DNA of 64,000 bases, from the NCBI RefSeq assembly GCF_049306965.1, contig NC_133197.1, positions 8,692,501 to 8,756,500 of the forward strand, given 5' to 3'. This document shows positions 1 to 22,400 of this stretch, piece after piece. How positions within the stretch are numbered: position 1 is the first letter of the stretch; the number at the start of each line of letters is the position of its first letter. The translations under genes and the position numbers were made by a program. Source of the stretch: Danio rerio. Taxonomy: Eukaryota; Chordata; Actinopteri; Cypriniformes; Danionidae. The notes beneath the pieces were generated by a model, which was not told the DNA's origin, searched no databases, and saw nothing but the letters and a program-made list of their open reading frames with translations.

Positions 1-700
1 GAATAATAGCAGAAAATAGACATTAAAATTAGAAATACTTAGGTCTCAATAGTTTACAATGTTTGAATAAAAGAGTTGGAGAGGAGTGGAAGAAAATTTG
101 CACTGAACAGACGTAGTTGACTTGAAAAATCGCATGGACACCTGTTGCCGTCTACCCACTAAACAGCCCTAGTTTAATTAATATATCATTTATATGTTTA
201 TAAAGGTTCTATGTATTCACATGGGCTGTTTAGGTTCACCTTGTGTAAAAAGTTTAAGTGGTTTAAGTCAAAGGATTTTCATGCTATTTTCGAGTCAAAT
301 CAACTATTTGGGTTGAGATAACAAAACCTTGGTTTAAGACTCCTACAATAGTATCTACTGTAGATGCAGCCTTGATTACACAATCTGAAACTGCAAGTTT
401 TGGACTTGCAATGTCAGAAATTCAATGCACTCAATTAAGCAACTAAGCTAGTTACCTAACTGTGAGGGGAAATTGGGTGTGTGCATTAAAAAACATTGCA
501 TGCAGCTCAGATTGCAACTGCACCAGACTTGTTTGCCGCATTTCTACCAGTGGTGTTAATTGTCTAAATTACTAAAATGCACAGACAGAATTTTGCACCT
601 AATTTTTAAAAGTTTTATTATCCATGATAATGATCCCAAACACCGTTAATGAACAACAAAACAGTTCATAAATCACCTTTTCTGTATTTTATTTTTAAAA
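1..700. other. AT-rich intergenic sequence, nothing recognised
   Basis: No open frame, Ig-like exon or recognisable repeat was seen here. From about 726 the text resembles the end of a Tc1/mariner-type zebrafish repeat ('agtctaggccacc'), but no matching right end was found. Confidence 0.4.
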
Positions 701-1033
701 ACATATTAAATATGAATGTTTATATACAGTACTGAATAAAAGTCTAGGCCACCAGAACATTTACATTGGCCTAACATTTTACCTATGAACACAACGATCA
801 ACATTAAATGCAAATAAATGTTTACATCTGAAAAGCAACGCGTTTTCCTCATTAACGTGTGATTAGCACGGCATAAAGTAATAGGTGATCTAAAAACACT
901 GCAGTCATTAAACGGTCAAAACTTAAACACTTTTAATAGTTTTTAACACATTTGTTAAATATAGTTTATTGTGCATCTACCAAAATGTCTGTCATTCTGA
1001 TGATTGAATGACGCCTAACGGTTTATAGAGATC

Positions 1034-1050
1034 GCTTTCACTTTCGGTTC
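1034..1050 (-). promoter_or_regulatory. Possible IRF/ISRE-type site
   Basis: Read on the minus strand this is GAACCGAAAGTGAAAGC. It contains the GAAANNGAAA core bound by interferon regulatory factors. It lies at the edge of a less AT-rich stretch (about 1030-1620) that could be an old promoter or first-exon region, but no gene start downstream could be established. The motif is short, so chance occurrence is possible. Confidence 0.3.
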
Positions 1051-1739
1051 GCTAAAACCTCAAACAAAGTCGGTAATATGTTCATTCGATAAATCCATTT
1101 TTGCATTTGTGTCATTGTTTTCACGTTGTTTATAAATTAAGGATGTGTTCTTCAGTGTCAGTTCAGGCATCTCTGAAATGTGAAACCAAAACAGAGAAAA
1201 CTAGGTACTTACCTCCCAAAAGTAAAAAGCAAACGGACAGAAAACTCGTCTGCATGTTTTTAGTCTTATGTATGTGTTACAGATGTTTAACGGGGATACT
1301 TTAAGCTTCTTCTTATTCTGTTCCACTGATTCTCGATTGCGCTGTTGTTTCCTCTGCCGCACCCAGGTTCAACAGATCGAGCCGCAATCTGGTGTTTGCC
1401 AAAAACACACCGCGAGAGAGAATACCGCTGCATTCAGATCTCTTTCGCGACTAAAACGTGTACGTTTATTCTTGCAAGACATGCAGTGTCGAGACGAACA
1501 GACGTTTAATGAAAACAAATAGATGTGGACTTGAAGTTCCGCCGCAAAACTCCGACACTCCCACTATTCAGCATCAAATGGTGTAATGTAACAACTCTCT
1601 CGCGGTCGCTCGCTTTCTCTTTTTTTCATTGTGGGTTACAACCAAAGTGTCTAGGTACTTACTGCCACCTACTGTACAGGGAAATTCAAAGGTTCATTTA
1701 CACTGTGTGGTTACATCAAAAACTATTTCCCCCTCACCT

Positions 1740-2600
1740 ATATTCTGTGCTCCTCCAGTCTTGTATCTCTGAGGAAATTCAAGAGACCTTTGTTAATTTC
1801 CTTTATTTTTTCTTCAGACCCCTATGATCCTCTAAAACTTTATCTTTTAAGATTCTCCTTTCTGTTTTATATTTGTTACACTTCATAATAATGTGCTCTA
1901 CATTTTCTGGAACATTACACTCATCACACTTATCTTATACGTTTTCCCCATTAACACGAGGGTGGATTTTAAACTGGTAAATACAAGTCCTAATAATCCC
2001 TTCTTCACTCCTGCATTTCCTCTAATAAGTTTTGCTATTATATGACTTTTGAATGTTGTAAAAATCTTGACTTTTGTTAACTTTGTGCCACTTTTTCTGC
2101 CATAATTCTTTAACTTTATTTTAATTAGTGATTTGGCTTCACCTTTACCAAATGGGATTTTCATTATTTCCTCATTCTTTAATTAGTGCATTCTTATCAA
2201 TCACATCTGCTTTTTAATTTCTCCCACATCAGTATGAGTTCCATTTCCTTCTAAATTTAATTATTTATAACAAATATTTCTAAAAACTAAATCCTCTTTT
2301 CCGTTTGAATTCAAACTATTAAGAGCTGCAGCAGAGTCTGAACAAATGACCGCTCTTTCAGGTCTTACTTCTACCCATCGTAATCCTAAAATTATTCCTA
2401 CAACTTTAGCTGTGAACACAGAGTTTGTTATTAATTATTTTACATTTTGTTATATTAAACTTTGGCATGTATGATAGCCTTTTGACCCATCAAAGTATAT
2501 TTATGTGTACTTTTTATGCTCTGCCATATATATTTTTGAGTCAAATAATATCACCATTCTTTCGTACCATTTATTTGTAAGTTCTAGAAGTTAACAAGGG
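1740..2600 (-). mobile_element. 3' part of an RNase H-bearing LINE (I-like), antisense, decayed
   Basis: Translated on the minus strand, broken frames show RNase H landmarks in order: FDGSK near 2490, a FTA...LGL block near 2420, and the SDSAAALNSL block near 2330. They are followed near 1895-1935 by a CCHC knuckle, C-DE-C-NVPENVE-H-IIMK-C. This order (RNase H, then a C-terminal knuckle) is typical of I-superfamily non-LTR elements. A longest uninterrupted stretch of about 88 codons remains at 1898-2164. The copy is 5'-truncated and carries several stops and frame changes. Confidence 0.7.
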
Positions 2601-2670
2601 AAACCAATTTTTGAGAGAAAGATGATGTCGCAGAAGTACAAGAGGCTTACAGTTCAGCATTAACAGATTT

Positions 2671-3006
2671 TTTTAAGGGATAATTTCCCTCAAAAAGAAC
2701 ACTTATTTACTCTCCCTCAGGTTGATTGAGTGTTTAGGTTTCATTGTTCTGCTGAACACAACCAAAAATATTTATAATGCCACCAGCCAAACAGATCTCA
2801 CCACCCATTTACTGCTAGAAGGAAAAATAAATGCTATGAGAGTAAATGGGTGGAAAGATCTTTTGTTTGCTGACCTTGAGCCATTTATACTGACATTCCT
2901 CCAAATATCTTCTGTTGTGTTCAGCAGAACAATGACATTTATTCAGGACTGGAACAACACGAGCGTAAATGATGACAGAATTTTAATTTTTTGGTGGACT
3001 ATCCTA
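2671..3006. mobile_element. MITE of the 'AAGGGATAGTTCACCC' type
   Basis: The left end TTAAGGGATAATTTCCCTC and the right end GGTGGACTATCCTATTA form degenerate inverted ends of a repeat very common in cyprinids. Inside, 'ttctgctgaacacaac' near 2750 and 'gttgtgttcagcagaa' near 2917 are reverse complements, so much of the element folds back. Related copies lie near 6940, 34530 and 53350. Confidence 0.55.
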
Positions 3007-3126
3007 TTAAATACAGAATTGCAAGTCTGGTCTACATGCTGGTTTCTTTTGCTGAAATCAGTTTACTGAGGGTGCCTCTGTTGCATCAGCTTTAGCTCAT
3101 TTTCATGGTCCATTTAGGCTCTCCAG

Positions 3127-3391
3127 AGGCCAGTACAGAAGTAGAAGAGACTGCATCAGTGATGCAAAGAGATTCTGTGACTCTGCAAACCAACCTTAGA
3201 AATACTGAACAGAGAGACGCTAGTTTGGGTTTTTGGGTGTAAAGAAATTCTCATCTCTCAAATAACAAGAAAGGATGATTTAACCTCCATTTTCATAACC
3301 GATGATGAGAGATTCGATGAAAGAGTGCAGGTGGATCCAAAAACTGTCAGAATCAGACACTCAGGACAATATAAGCTGACCATCTAGAAAA
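3127..3391 (+). pseudogene. Decayed Ig V-like exon of the cluster's family
   Basis: After a splice-acceptor-like 'ttaggctctccag' the frame reads EASTEVEETASVMQRDSVTL, the usual start of a V exon in this cluster (TEV..SV.EGDSVTL). A stop follows at 3238-3240. A second frame then gives ITDDERFDERVQVDPKT and VRIRHSGQYKLTI, matching the D-E-strand and F-strand motifs of the intact V exons. The exon has at least one frameshift near 3230, has lost the GSLTI segment between QVDPKT and VRIRHSG, and has no usable donor. No signal exon precedes it. It is a dead family member, older than the intact neighbours. Confidence 0.75.
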
Positions 3392-3719
3392 GATTACAAC
3401 CAATATGAAACACCTTACCTTTTAACTGTGATTTTTATTAATGAGAAATTGTACAAATCAGAAAGTATTATTTCAAATTATGTGTATAAAAGTACTTATT
3501 TACATTGTGGTAATAGAATAACTACACTATAATTAATTAAAAAAAATACTTCTTGTTAAAAGATTGTGCTGTATCTACAGTCAGCAATATACTATTACAT
3601 GACGTCCATTAGTAGTAACGCCTACTGGTGACCTGATTCACTTTGCACTTGTGACATCCATTGCCAAAGTTGTTTGTGGTGTGAACAGGACGCTTCTGAG
3701 ACATTTTCTCACAGTGTTG

Positions 3720-12686
<8,967 letters not shown>

Positions 12687-12832
12687 AGGTTGCTGATGTA
12701 GTCCCAACAGGAAAACTAGCAGCTAGCTATTTATCAACCCGTTATTCTTCATATATTTACCATGTTTTGGTTTGTACAATGATTTTACTGAGCTAGCAAA
12801 TTAAACAAGTGGTTGTAAATCCAGCTACCATT

Positions 12833-12838
12833 AATAAA
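12833..12838 (+). terminator. Candidate polyadenylation signal of gene 1
   Basis: AATAAA about 150 bp after the stop codon; the first canonical hexamer downstream. Confidence 0.5.
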
Positions 12839-12839
12839 T

Positions 12840-13556
12840 AGCTAACTAGCGAAACGAATTATGACATTGAATAATCTAATAAGCTCTCATTTCTCATCAA
12901 GGCTCATTAAGTTTAGGAGAGAGTGCAGAGATATTTTATTACTCTATCTCTACACACGGGATATGATCCTAGAAAACAAAACTAGTCAAAAAGGTAATTT
13001 TTTTTGGAAGTTACTTAATAAAACCATTTAAGTTTTGCAAGAATATTTTGTGAATAACAGCTCAAATTGGTAAATCAAAAGTAAAATTTCATTTGTTTCT
13101 TACCTCTACATTAATAGAGGGATACGCTGAAAAATGCCCCCTCAGATTGTACTATGTCTTCAAAAATATGTTAGTTTACTTGAAAGCAGCAAATAGGACA
13201 TCTTAAACTTTTAAAATCATGCTAGTGCTCATGCTTTTGCCATTAAAAAAGTAGTGTACTTTTACTCGCTAGATGGAGCTACAACCGTGTCATTTGTCTT
13301 AGGAGACGCACATTGACTATATATTCAGTCAGTGTTGGGTAGTTACATTTACAATACAGTATAACAATCCTAAGCTGATTTTAAACTTTTTAAAAAAGTA
13401 TAATAAATTAACGCAAGAACAGCATAACACACGAACAAGAACACATTAAGTTACTTTTTAAAAAATGACTCAACATTTAATCTAATTACTTTTAAAAGTA
13501 TCTTTACAAACACTGTAAATATTTTGATACACAACAGTATCAGTATTTGAGCTAGT

Positions 13557-13603
<47 letters not shown>

Positions 13604-13608
13604 CAAAA

Positions 13609-13686
<78 letters not shown>

Positions 13687-14060
13687 CACCAAAACATTAC
13701 TAGAAGTGAAAAACAAACACATAAACAGAGCATTTTTTTCTGAATGTAGGCATAAAGTATCTGTATGACCTTGTACTTCCACCAAGAGTCTGAAGAGCAC
13801 ATTTTACTTTACTTTACACTTTACTATTCAATGCATCAGAATTGAATCAATGTTGCACACATTTGTTTTACACTGAATGTAATTTTTGATTTTGAGTGAA
13901 CTCAAACAAACAAAAGTAAAGAAAACAAACCATCCTAACATCCTTTCGTAGTTTTAGCTGGCTTTTCATCTTCATCTTTGTGCAAACAGCTGGATAAAAG
14001 AGAGAAACTTAGCAAGAAACATAAAATTACACTTATAGACTTTACTTATTATTATTAGTT

Positions 14061-14093
<33 letters not shown>

Positions 14094-14890
14094 ATAACAA
14101 TAATAATAATAATATAATAATGGTAATGTCATGTCATGTAATAAACCGAAGACTTCGTTGCAAAGGCCTGCTTTTAAAAGGCCTACGTTATCTCAATGTT
14201 GTGTGATTTTACAGCCAGTTAAATGTCAAGTTTCATTTTTGCTATTTGCGTGTAATGACTTTTATCTAATACATCTTCATTCTAGTTTTGCGCAGCACGC
14301 TCTAGGGCCCCATCACTCACCATCAGCCGACCTGACCAGACATTTATCATGATAATTTGGTGAAGTGCGAACATTCTGTCTGAAAATTCCCCAATGCTAA
14401 TTTCCATCACGCATGTAAATGTTAGAAGTGGTCACGCTGATAAATATTGAATTAGTATAAAAGAACACCTCTGAATGTAGAAAAATGCATTATGGGCACT
14501 GATGGTGAAGTCGTGGCTTCTATCAATCACAAAACATGCAAACAATGTTTCTTTCGTTGCAAAAACACAATGGTGGGAGAAAATCATCAGTCATGATTGG
14601 TATTAGTTTCAGTTTCAGTTTACTTTTTTGCCATTCAAAACATCATAATTGTAATGTAGAATGAAATCACGTTGCATGGAACCTAGAAAGAACATAAAAA
14701 ACACTATAAAAACCCAACATAAAAATAAGCTTTTGTAATTTCATAATTATATATAAATATATCTATATATAAAATAGAAACCAATTAAAAAATCACCAAA
14801 GGTATTAAATAAATACTTAAATACTTATTGCAGAGTTTGTAATAATATTTACAATTTGTGTTATGGTATCTTTACAGTTTTCAAGTGTAA
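12840..14890. other. Intergenic, microsatellites only
   Basis: Holds (AC)n at 13561-13591, (AT)n at about 13617-13683 and (AGT)n near 14058-14091. No Ig-like exon or transposon with clear ends was recognised. Confidence 0.5.
13561..13683. repeat. Compound (AC)n-(AT)n microsatellite
   Basis: AC dinucleotides, a short A-rich bridge, then about 65 bp of AT dinucleotides. Confidence 0.95.
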
Positions 14891-14900
14891 GACTATAAAT

Positions 14901-15027
14901 CATAGGTCTCAAACTCAATTCCTGAAGAGGCCGCAGCTTTGGACAGTTTTGCTCCAGGTTGGAGTCAGGGTTGGAGCAAAACTGCACAGAGCTGTGGCCT
15001 CTTCTGGAATTGAGTTTGAGACCTATG
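14901..15027. mobile_element. Short foldback MITE (GGTCTCAAACTCAATTCC ends)
   Basis: The left end CATAGGTCTCAAACTCAATT and the right end, ending GAGTTTGAGACCTATG, are reverse complements. The arms continue inwards (GCAGCT, GTTTTGCTCCA against TGGAGCAAAAC), so the 127-bp element is almost wholly a hairpin. A relative lies at 45341-45522. Confidence 0.75.
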
Positions 15028-15288
15028 TTATAAATAAATAAAAATCTGCAAGAAATCAAACATATCGCCTATTGGTTTATTATTAAAGTAAAACGGTACA
15101 AAACTTTAACTATAGCTGTTTTATATGGCAAAATATATTTAAAAAATCTATTTAATTTAGTGTAAAATGTCATATGTTTGTTGACTCAATCAAGTCATCA
15201 TGGTTTAATAGGAAACTGCTTAGCATTAATGTGACAAGAAAACCATAACAAAGGAAATGACATCATAGATGGGACGCATACAATGTAA

Positions 15289-15718
15289 AACCCAAAATGT
15301 TAAGGTAACTCAAACTGTCTGAGGAAACCGATTGCTACAAACCATTTAAGTTCAAAAACTAATCCTAATGAGTACTGTGAACTTAATCTGTTTGAGTTAA
15401 CGAAGCAATTTGAGCACAGTAAAACCCAATAAATGAAGAGAACTCAAACCAACTGAGTACTCTAAAACCCAATAAGTTATGGCAACTCAAACAGTTTGAG
15501 GAAACCGATTGCTACAAACCAATTGAGTAAAAAAACGAATCTATATGAGTACTGTGAACTTACTCCATTTAAGTTGAATTAATGAGGTATTTAACAAACC
15601 CATTACCTTTAACACTGAGTTCAAAACTCTTTTCACAAGAGTAGAATTAACTTTCAGTCAATTTTGAGTTAACTGCACTCATTTAATTGATAAAGTTGAC
15701 TGTTGGGTTTGCAGTGTA
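15289..15718. mobile_element. MITE with an internal tandem duplication
   Basis: The ends TACAATGTAAAACCCAA and (reverse complement of right) TACACTGCAAACCCAACAG are related. Inside, the text 'gaggaaaccgattgctacaaacca' and 'gagtactgtgaactta' occurs twice (about 15320-15395 and 15495-15570). One module of about 170-180 bp has therefore been duplicated. Confidence 0.6.
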
Positions 15719-15925
15719 GTCATGACTCTGTAAATGTTAGCAAGTGTCTTAAAAATAAGGTAAACCTCAAAGCTATTTATTTTTATTAAAATAAATATGT
15801 CATTTAAAATTTATTCGATTAAAGATATAATCATGTTTTGATGAAGATAGATATGTACAGACTCAGAGGAAAATACTTTTTTTAATCTTATGAAAGTGCA
15901 ACCTTTATTGTACATTTAAAAAAAC

Positions 15926-16694
15926 GGTAACACTTTACAATTAGAGTACATGAATAATCATTTATTAATATGCTAACTAAACATTAATTTATTATGAACT
16001 AATGATGCATTAATGTATGCACTATCAGCTAACTTTAACTACAACATGAAACATGAGTTAATGTGTGAATAACGGCTACTTTAATTACTAGTACACTGTA
16101 AAAAAAAAAAAAAAAAAAAAACATAATTTACTGTTTATTTCCTGCAGCGAAACCGTTTAAAAAATGTAAAATGGGAGCTGTTAAATTGCTGAAATTTACT
16201 GTAAAATATCAGACATTAAATTTCTGTAATTCGACCTCTGTTATTTTACAGTAAATTTCTGTAATTTAATGTCCGATATTTTACTTTTTTTTCGGCACCC
16301 CAGCTGCCAGAAATAAATCATAAAATTACGGATTATTTTTTTTTTATATTGTACATGATTGTTTGCTAATTCATGTAATAATTGCCACAAAAGTTTATGC
16401 TTAATATAACCATCATGAACTCCTAACATGTTAATGTACAATTGTATCATGACTTTACTTGGAGGGGCACATCATTTACTCATTCTTAACTACTCATGAA
16501 CTCCTTATGCACATCTGTCTTGAGCGTTTACACTGAATAACAATTGAAAAATGTTCAGTCAACATCAGGAGTTCAAGAGTAGTTAAGGATGAGTTTATGT
16601 GCCCCTCCAAGTAAAGTCATGACATAATTATATATAATTATGCTATTTACATATTAACACATCATTATTCATGTACTTATTGAAAAGTGTTACC
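15926..16694. mobile_element. DNA transposon with GGTAACACTTT ends, interrupted by another MITE
   Basis: The left end GGTAACACTTTACAATTAG and the right end (reverse complement) GGTAACACTTTTCAATAAG are related, and both are followed inward by 'gtacatgaataat'. A second palindromic unit, beginning 'cactgtaaaaaaa' and rich in 'ttactgtaaaat' and 'atttctgtaatt', sits at about 16095-16370. The inner text 'cttggaggggcacat' at 16460 and its reverse complement near 16600 form a further hairpin. Confidence 0.6.
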
Positions 16695-16699
16695 AAAAA

Positions 16700-17880
16700 A
16701 CTACATCTCCCTACACTATATATAAAAATCTTCACCTTTAATCCTCAGTGATGCTTTTGTTATATATGATAAAGTGTAGCAGAAGTTTCAGGAAACTAGA
16801 CCCCTCCTTCTGTACAGTTACATATCCTGTTTTTGTCTTTCAGTTTTGGACAAATCTACAACATTGATAGCTGCAGAAATGTGTATGTTCGATATTTGAT
16901 GTTGTTAGTCTTAATGTACATCTCAGTTTCATCATACACGTTTACCCTTTTGTTTTTCACCAAATAATGTGTTAAAAATCTGTTTTAATTAAAACAACAC
17001 GTTTGAATCACTCTGTGTGGTCTTTGACCCATTTAACACTATATTTTGTGTTGTGTTAAAGGAAATCAGTCTATGAGGTTTCTGTTTGCAGGACAGGAAA
17101 GAGGCCCTTCACCCACATGCCACGTATCTCACTTGAAGACGGTCGTCCATATATCAGACCAAAACCACATTTCCTTCCATAGATAAAGGAATCAAGCCTT
17201 TTTCGAGTTTCGATTTGACTAGACCTAACATGAGTGTTAAGAAAAATGAATAAGGTGGAATCAGTTCGCAAGAAAACCAGTTGTGTGTGCCCACAAGAAA
17301 CACATGCTTATAATCAGGCCACTATAGTGTTTTGAACCACAATAATAACATTTATCATATTTACAACTCTGTTCTTAAATGATCCAGCATTCTGCGCAGA
17401 ATTAACTATAGTAAACAATTCAGTGGATGCAGTTCACAGAACAAACGTAAAGTAAAAAGTACTTATATTCAGCCCACATAGCAAAGAATTCTGGCCCAGA
17501 TTTGGCATAAATCTGGCACAGGAGGCATTTATCCAGCGCTGATATACAGCATGTGGGCCAAACATGGCCTGGGTTTGGCAGAGGTGGCACTGTCTTTAAG
17601 GCGACACACAATACTTGGGGCAGATGTAAATTGTAGTATTTGGCCCACATGTTTATAATAGATATGTGGGTCATGTAAGTTTGGCCTATCTTGAGCCACA
17701 TTTTAAATACATTTTTATTATTTTTAAATAAGGAAAAAAATCAGGTCACTTCGAGAAAAAAGCACACACCTAGCAAGCCTAAAGTGCAATGAGCCCGGAA
17801 AGTATTAGGATATTTATTTAGAATACTACAGAATTACCATTGCAGATTCATTCAAGCACTTATGATTCAAAAACACTAGT
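16700..17880. other. Intergenic, low-copy repeat text
   Basis: At about 17475-17690 are several imperfect copies of 'tggcccacat' and 'agatttggca', a pattern of a degenerate tandem repeat. The remainder shows no gene. A frame after 'ctgtttgcag' at 17091 (QERGPSPTCHVSHLKTVV) resembles no domain. Confidence 0.4.
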
Positions 17881-17897
17881 ATTTACTATACATTATT

Positions 17898-19085
<1,188 letters not shown>

Positions 19086-19255
19086 CATTGACAGAAGATC
19101 ATAAAAATGTAATAGACAGACAGGTTGTCAGAAGAAACAGGGTCAGGAAACCTAAAACACGACCGCGATTACAGGCACGCGCACGGGGGCGCGCAGAGTT
19201 CATCTGACTGAAAGTTTCGTCTTGCGTTATTCCGCTTGTTACCTACCACGAAAGC

Positions 19256-19263
19256 TATAAAAA
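19256..19263 (+). promoter_or_regulatory. Candidate TATA box of gene 2
   Basis: TATAAAAA lies about 50 bp before the ATG at 19307 and 100 bp before the ATG at 19358. The upstream text includes 'gaaagtttcgtcttgcg'. The spacing would place transcription start near 19287 and make a very short leader for the first ATG. Confidence 0.45.
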
Positions 19264-19306
19264 CCTCGGCTTAAATAGGGTTAGTCTTTAATATTGGATG
19301 GGTTAA

Positions 19307-19406
19307 ATGTTTTGGACATTTGTGTTTATTGCTGTTTTTCCTGAAACGTGGAGGAAAATGTTTTACGCACTCGTTTTGTTCTGTTTCTGTTTTGAACGCC
19401 GATCTG
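19307..19406 (+). CDS. Gene 2 exon 1: signal peptide
   Basis: Two in-frame ATGs, 19307 and 19358. The exon ends CGATCTG|gtaagt in phase 1. The shorter form has the better hydrophobic core, and the longer form starts only about 20 nt after the predicted transcription start. Confidence 0.7.
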
Positions 19407-22400
19407 GTAAGTTATTCATGTTTTTATGGCTTCTGTTCTTTATGATCTGGATTTATTAAACAAATTATTTTATTATTTTTGACAATACCCAGATGCTTAA
19501 CAAAACCAGGTTGTACCAATTGAAAAGTTTAGATACAGAAGCCTCTAAAATCCGTCAGAAATATTCTTCTAATTTGAGCTTTTTCTCGGGCTCCTCTGTT
19601 TATGAAGAGTGATTTCACTTTTATGGTGATGAATAGGTATTTAAGTGAAATTACTGAACACAAACATATGACAAAATGCTAATTTTAGAAGAAACTTTCA
19701 GACGACTCTTCAAATAATCTGCAGTTCAGTACCAGGTCATGTCCCAATGTTCTCCAGGTGTGTTTGGTGCGAAGACAAATGAAATTAAACTGGTGTTGGA
19801 GGGAGATACGGTAACATTACCGGCTGAGGTACACGGAGATGAGCTGCTAATTTGGAGGTTTGGACCGGACGGGACAATGATTGCAAAGTTTAGTAAGAAA
19901 AACGGAGAATACGTCATAATGCCTGTCGAGAGATTCAGCGGCAGACTGATGCCGGAGTACGAAACTGGATCTCTGATTATCAGAAACATCAGAACTGAGC
20001 ACGCTGGGCTTTATCAGCTACAGACCATCAGTTCCACAGTCTCAACGAAGACATTCACTGTTTCTGTCTATGGTGAGCAAGAATACATGTTAAACTGTAA
20101 TCACAAACAATATAAATGTCTAAAAACTTAACTTATTATCTTCCAGCTCGTCCACCCATTCCTGTCATTACCAGAGACTATTCGCTATGTTCTTCATCAA
20201 CATCTTCCCCATCACCCTCAGCACCATTCCAGTGTTCACTAGTGTGTTCAGTGGTGAATGTGAGCGCTGTGAGTCTCTCCTGGTACAAAGGAAACAGTGT
20301 ATTGTCCAACATCAGTGTGTCTGACCTCAGCAGCAGCGTATCTTTACCTCTGGAGGTGGAATATCAGGATAAAAACACCTACAGCTGTGTGATCAACAAT
20401 CCCGTCAGCAACCAGACCACAAATCTGGACATCGACATACTCTGTCAACCTTGTCCAGGTATGTCAGTGATTGTATTAATGCATATAATGTTACAGTTTT
20501 TCTTGATTGCTTTGATGCAGCCGTCAACTGAAACTCCATATTTTCAAAACAGTTAACACACAGACCTAAACAGCGGCACTCATGGTTAAAATGACACATT
20601 TTGCTTGCAAAAGGCAAATACCGTGTCAAAACATTTAAAATATGCAACAAAAGCTAGTATTACCTTTAAACAACACAACTTGCAAACAAGTATATGAGCT
20701 CTTACAATTAATCATTACACAATGGACAACAAAATACAAAATACAGAACTCGGTGTGAATCAGTGCACCATTGCTTGCCATTTGCCAATGCCATTTGTTG
20801 TGTTTTATTTGGGCTGTCAAATTTGCCTTTTTGCAAAAAATTGGGTCCAGAATAAGAAATGCTTTAAATAAATCAGTGGTTCTCAACTAGTTTGGCCATG
20901 GGACCCACATTTTTACTTGGTCATCAAGCCGCGACCCAAATAAAATACAATTTTAGGAATTATATTTAATTTGTATTTATTTGTTAACATAAACAAGTAG
21001 TGACAGATAAATCGTAAGAAAATCACCAAGACTTACAAGTAAACAATATTTTATTGCTGTCATTTAACAAAATGTATCAAATAAATAATAAAATAAAATA
21101 AAACGTATTGTCTGGTTTCTAAACACCCTTTTAATTTAGACGGTTTCGTGCTCTCTTGTGAGAGCACCTAGCTACTTATGACACACTGAGGCTTTAAGTC
21201 TTTTTTCCCATTAATATATTTAAATCCATACTTTACATATTCGGGGTCGTTCTTGCGCTTTGACATATCTTTTGTTATAATTAAATTAAATTTCACATGT
21301 CAAACGGCAGGGTTGTCGTGCACACATTTCAAAATAAAAGTCAAAATAAGTTTAAAATTAAACTTTTGTTGTTGGTTTTTTTTTTACCACACACTCCGCG
21401 ACCCTCTAAAAATGTTCCACCCACCAATTGAGAAACATTAGAATAAATTATATTGAATTCATGACATTTTTTTCAAACTATGGCTGAAAACTGAAATATT
21501 GTAAAAAAAATAAATAAATAAATAAAAAAACAGACAAAAATAAAAAAATTACTGTTAATATTAGAGTTATCACATGTAAACCAATATAGAGTCAAATCTA
21601 TTGGGAGTATAGGACATAGCCACTATTGACCTCCTCCATCCATGCTGGCACAGAACAACACAGAGCTTCCACCGTTTTTAATGTTTGCAGACTGATTGCT
21701 AATTGAAGATCTGTGTGGAGTGTCAGTGCCCTGCCTCATTGGACTCTAAAGAAGCCCATAATCAATATGGATTTAGGACATCAGAAGAAAGGAGTAACTC
21801 ATCCCAATGTTTACAGACAACAATATTTGGATATTAGAAGCCAATATTCTCAGCATTCACCTATTTTTACAGATGGCTCTAAGGTGGAAAATAGCGTAGC
21901 AGCAGCAATGGTAACTGGTCAACAACATTATGGAATCAGTCTGCCTAAAGAATGCTCCATATTCACAGCTGAAGCCCGCGCTTTACTTTTAGCATTGGAG
22001 TATATAGAAAATGCCCAACAAAAGAAATCCATCATTTTTACAGACTCTAAATCATGCCTCCAAGTTATGGAATCTTCAGCGAATGATCATCCTTTGATTA
22101 ATAGTATTTTAACTAAAGTTCACCAACTACAAAATCAGTTTTATCACATAATTTTTTGCTGGGTTCCAGGACATGTTGGACTTTTAGGCAATGAGCGAGC
22201 TGATGCAGCTGCTAAAGATAGTGAAGTAGTGAACAAATGCCAAATTCCTTCGTCAGAGATGAAACCTTTTATCAACGCTTACATTTTAAACAAGTGGCAA
22301 AAGGAATGGGATGCATCAGAAAACAATAAATTACATGAAATCCAACCTGAAACCAATTTTAACAATCGATTTGATCAAGTAGGTTTTACCAGATGTCGTA

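Noticed and set aside
17071-17271. Possible exon after 'ctgtttgcag'
   Set aside because: The phase-1 frame (QERGPSPTCHVSH) ends after about 30 codons and matches no Ig, membrane or tail exon of the cluster.
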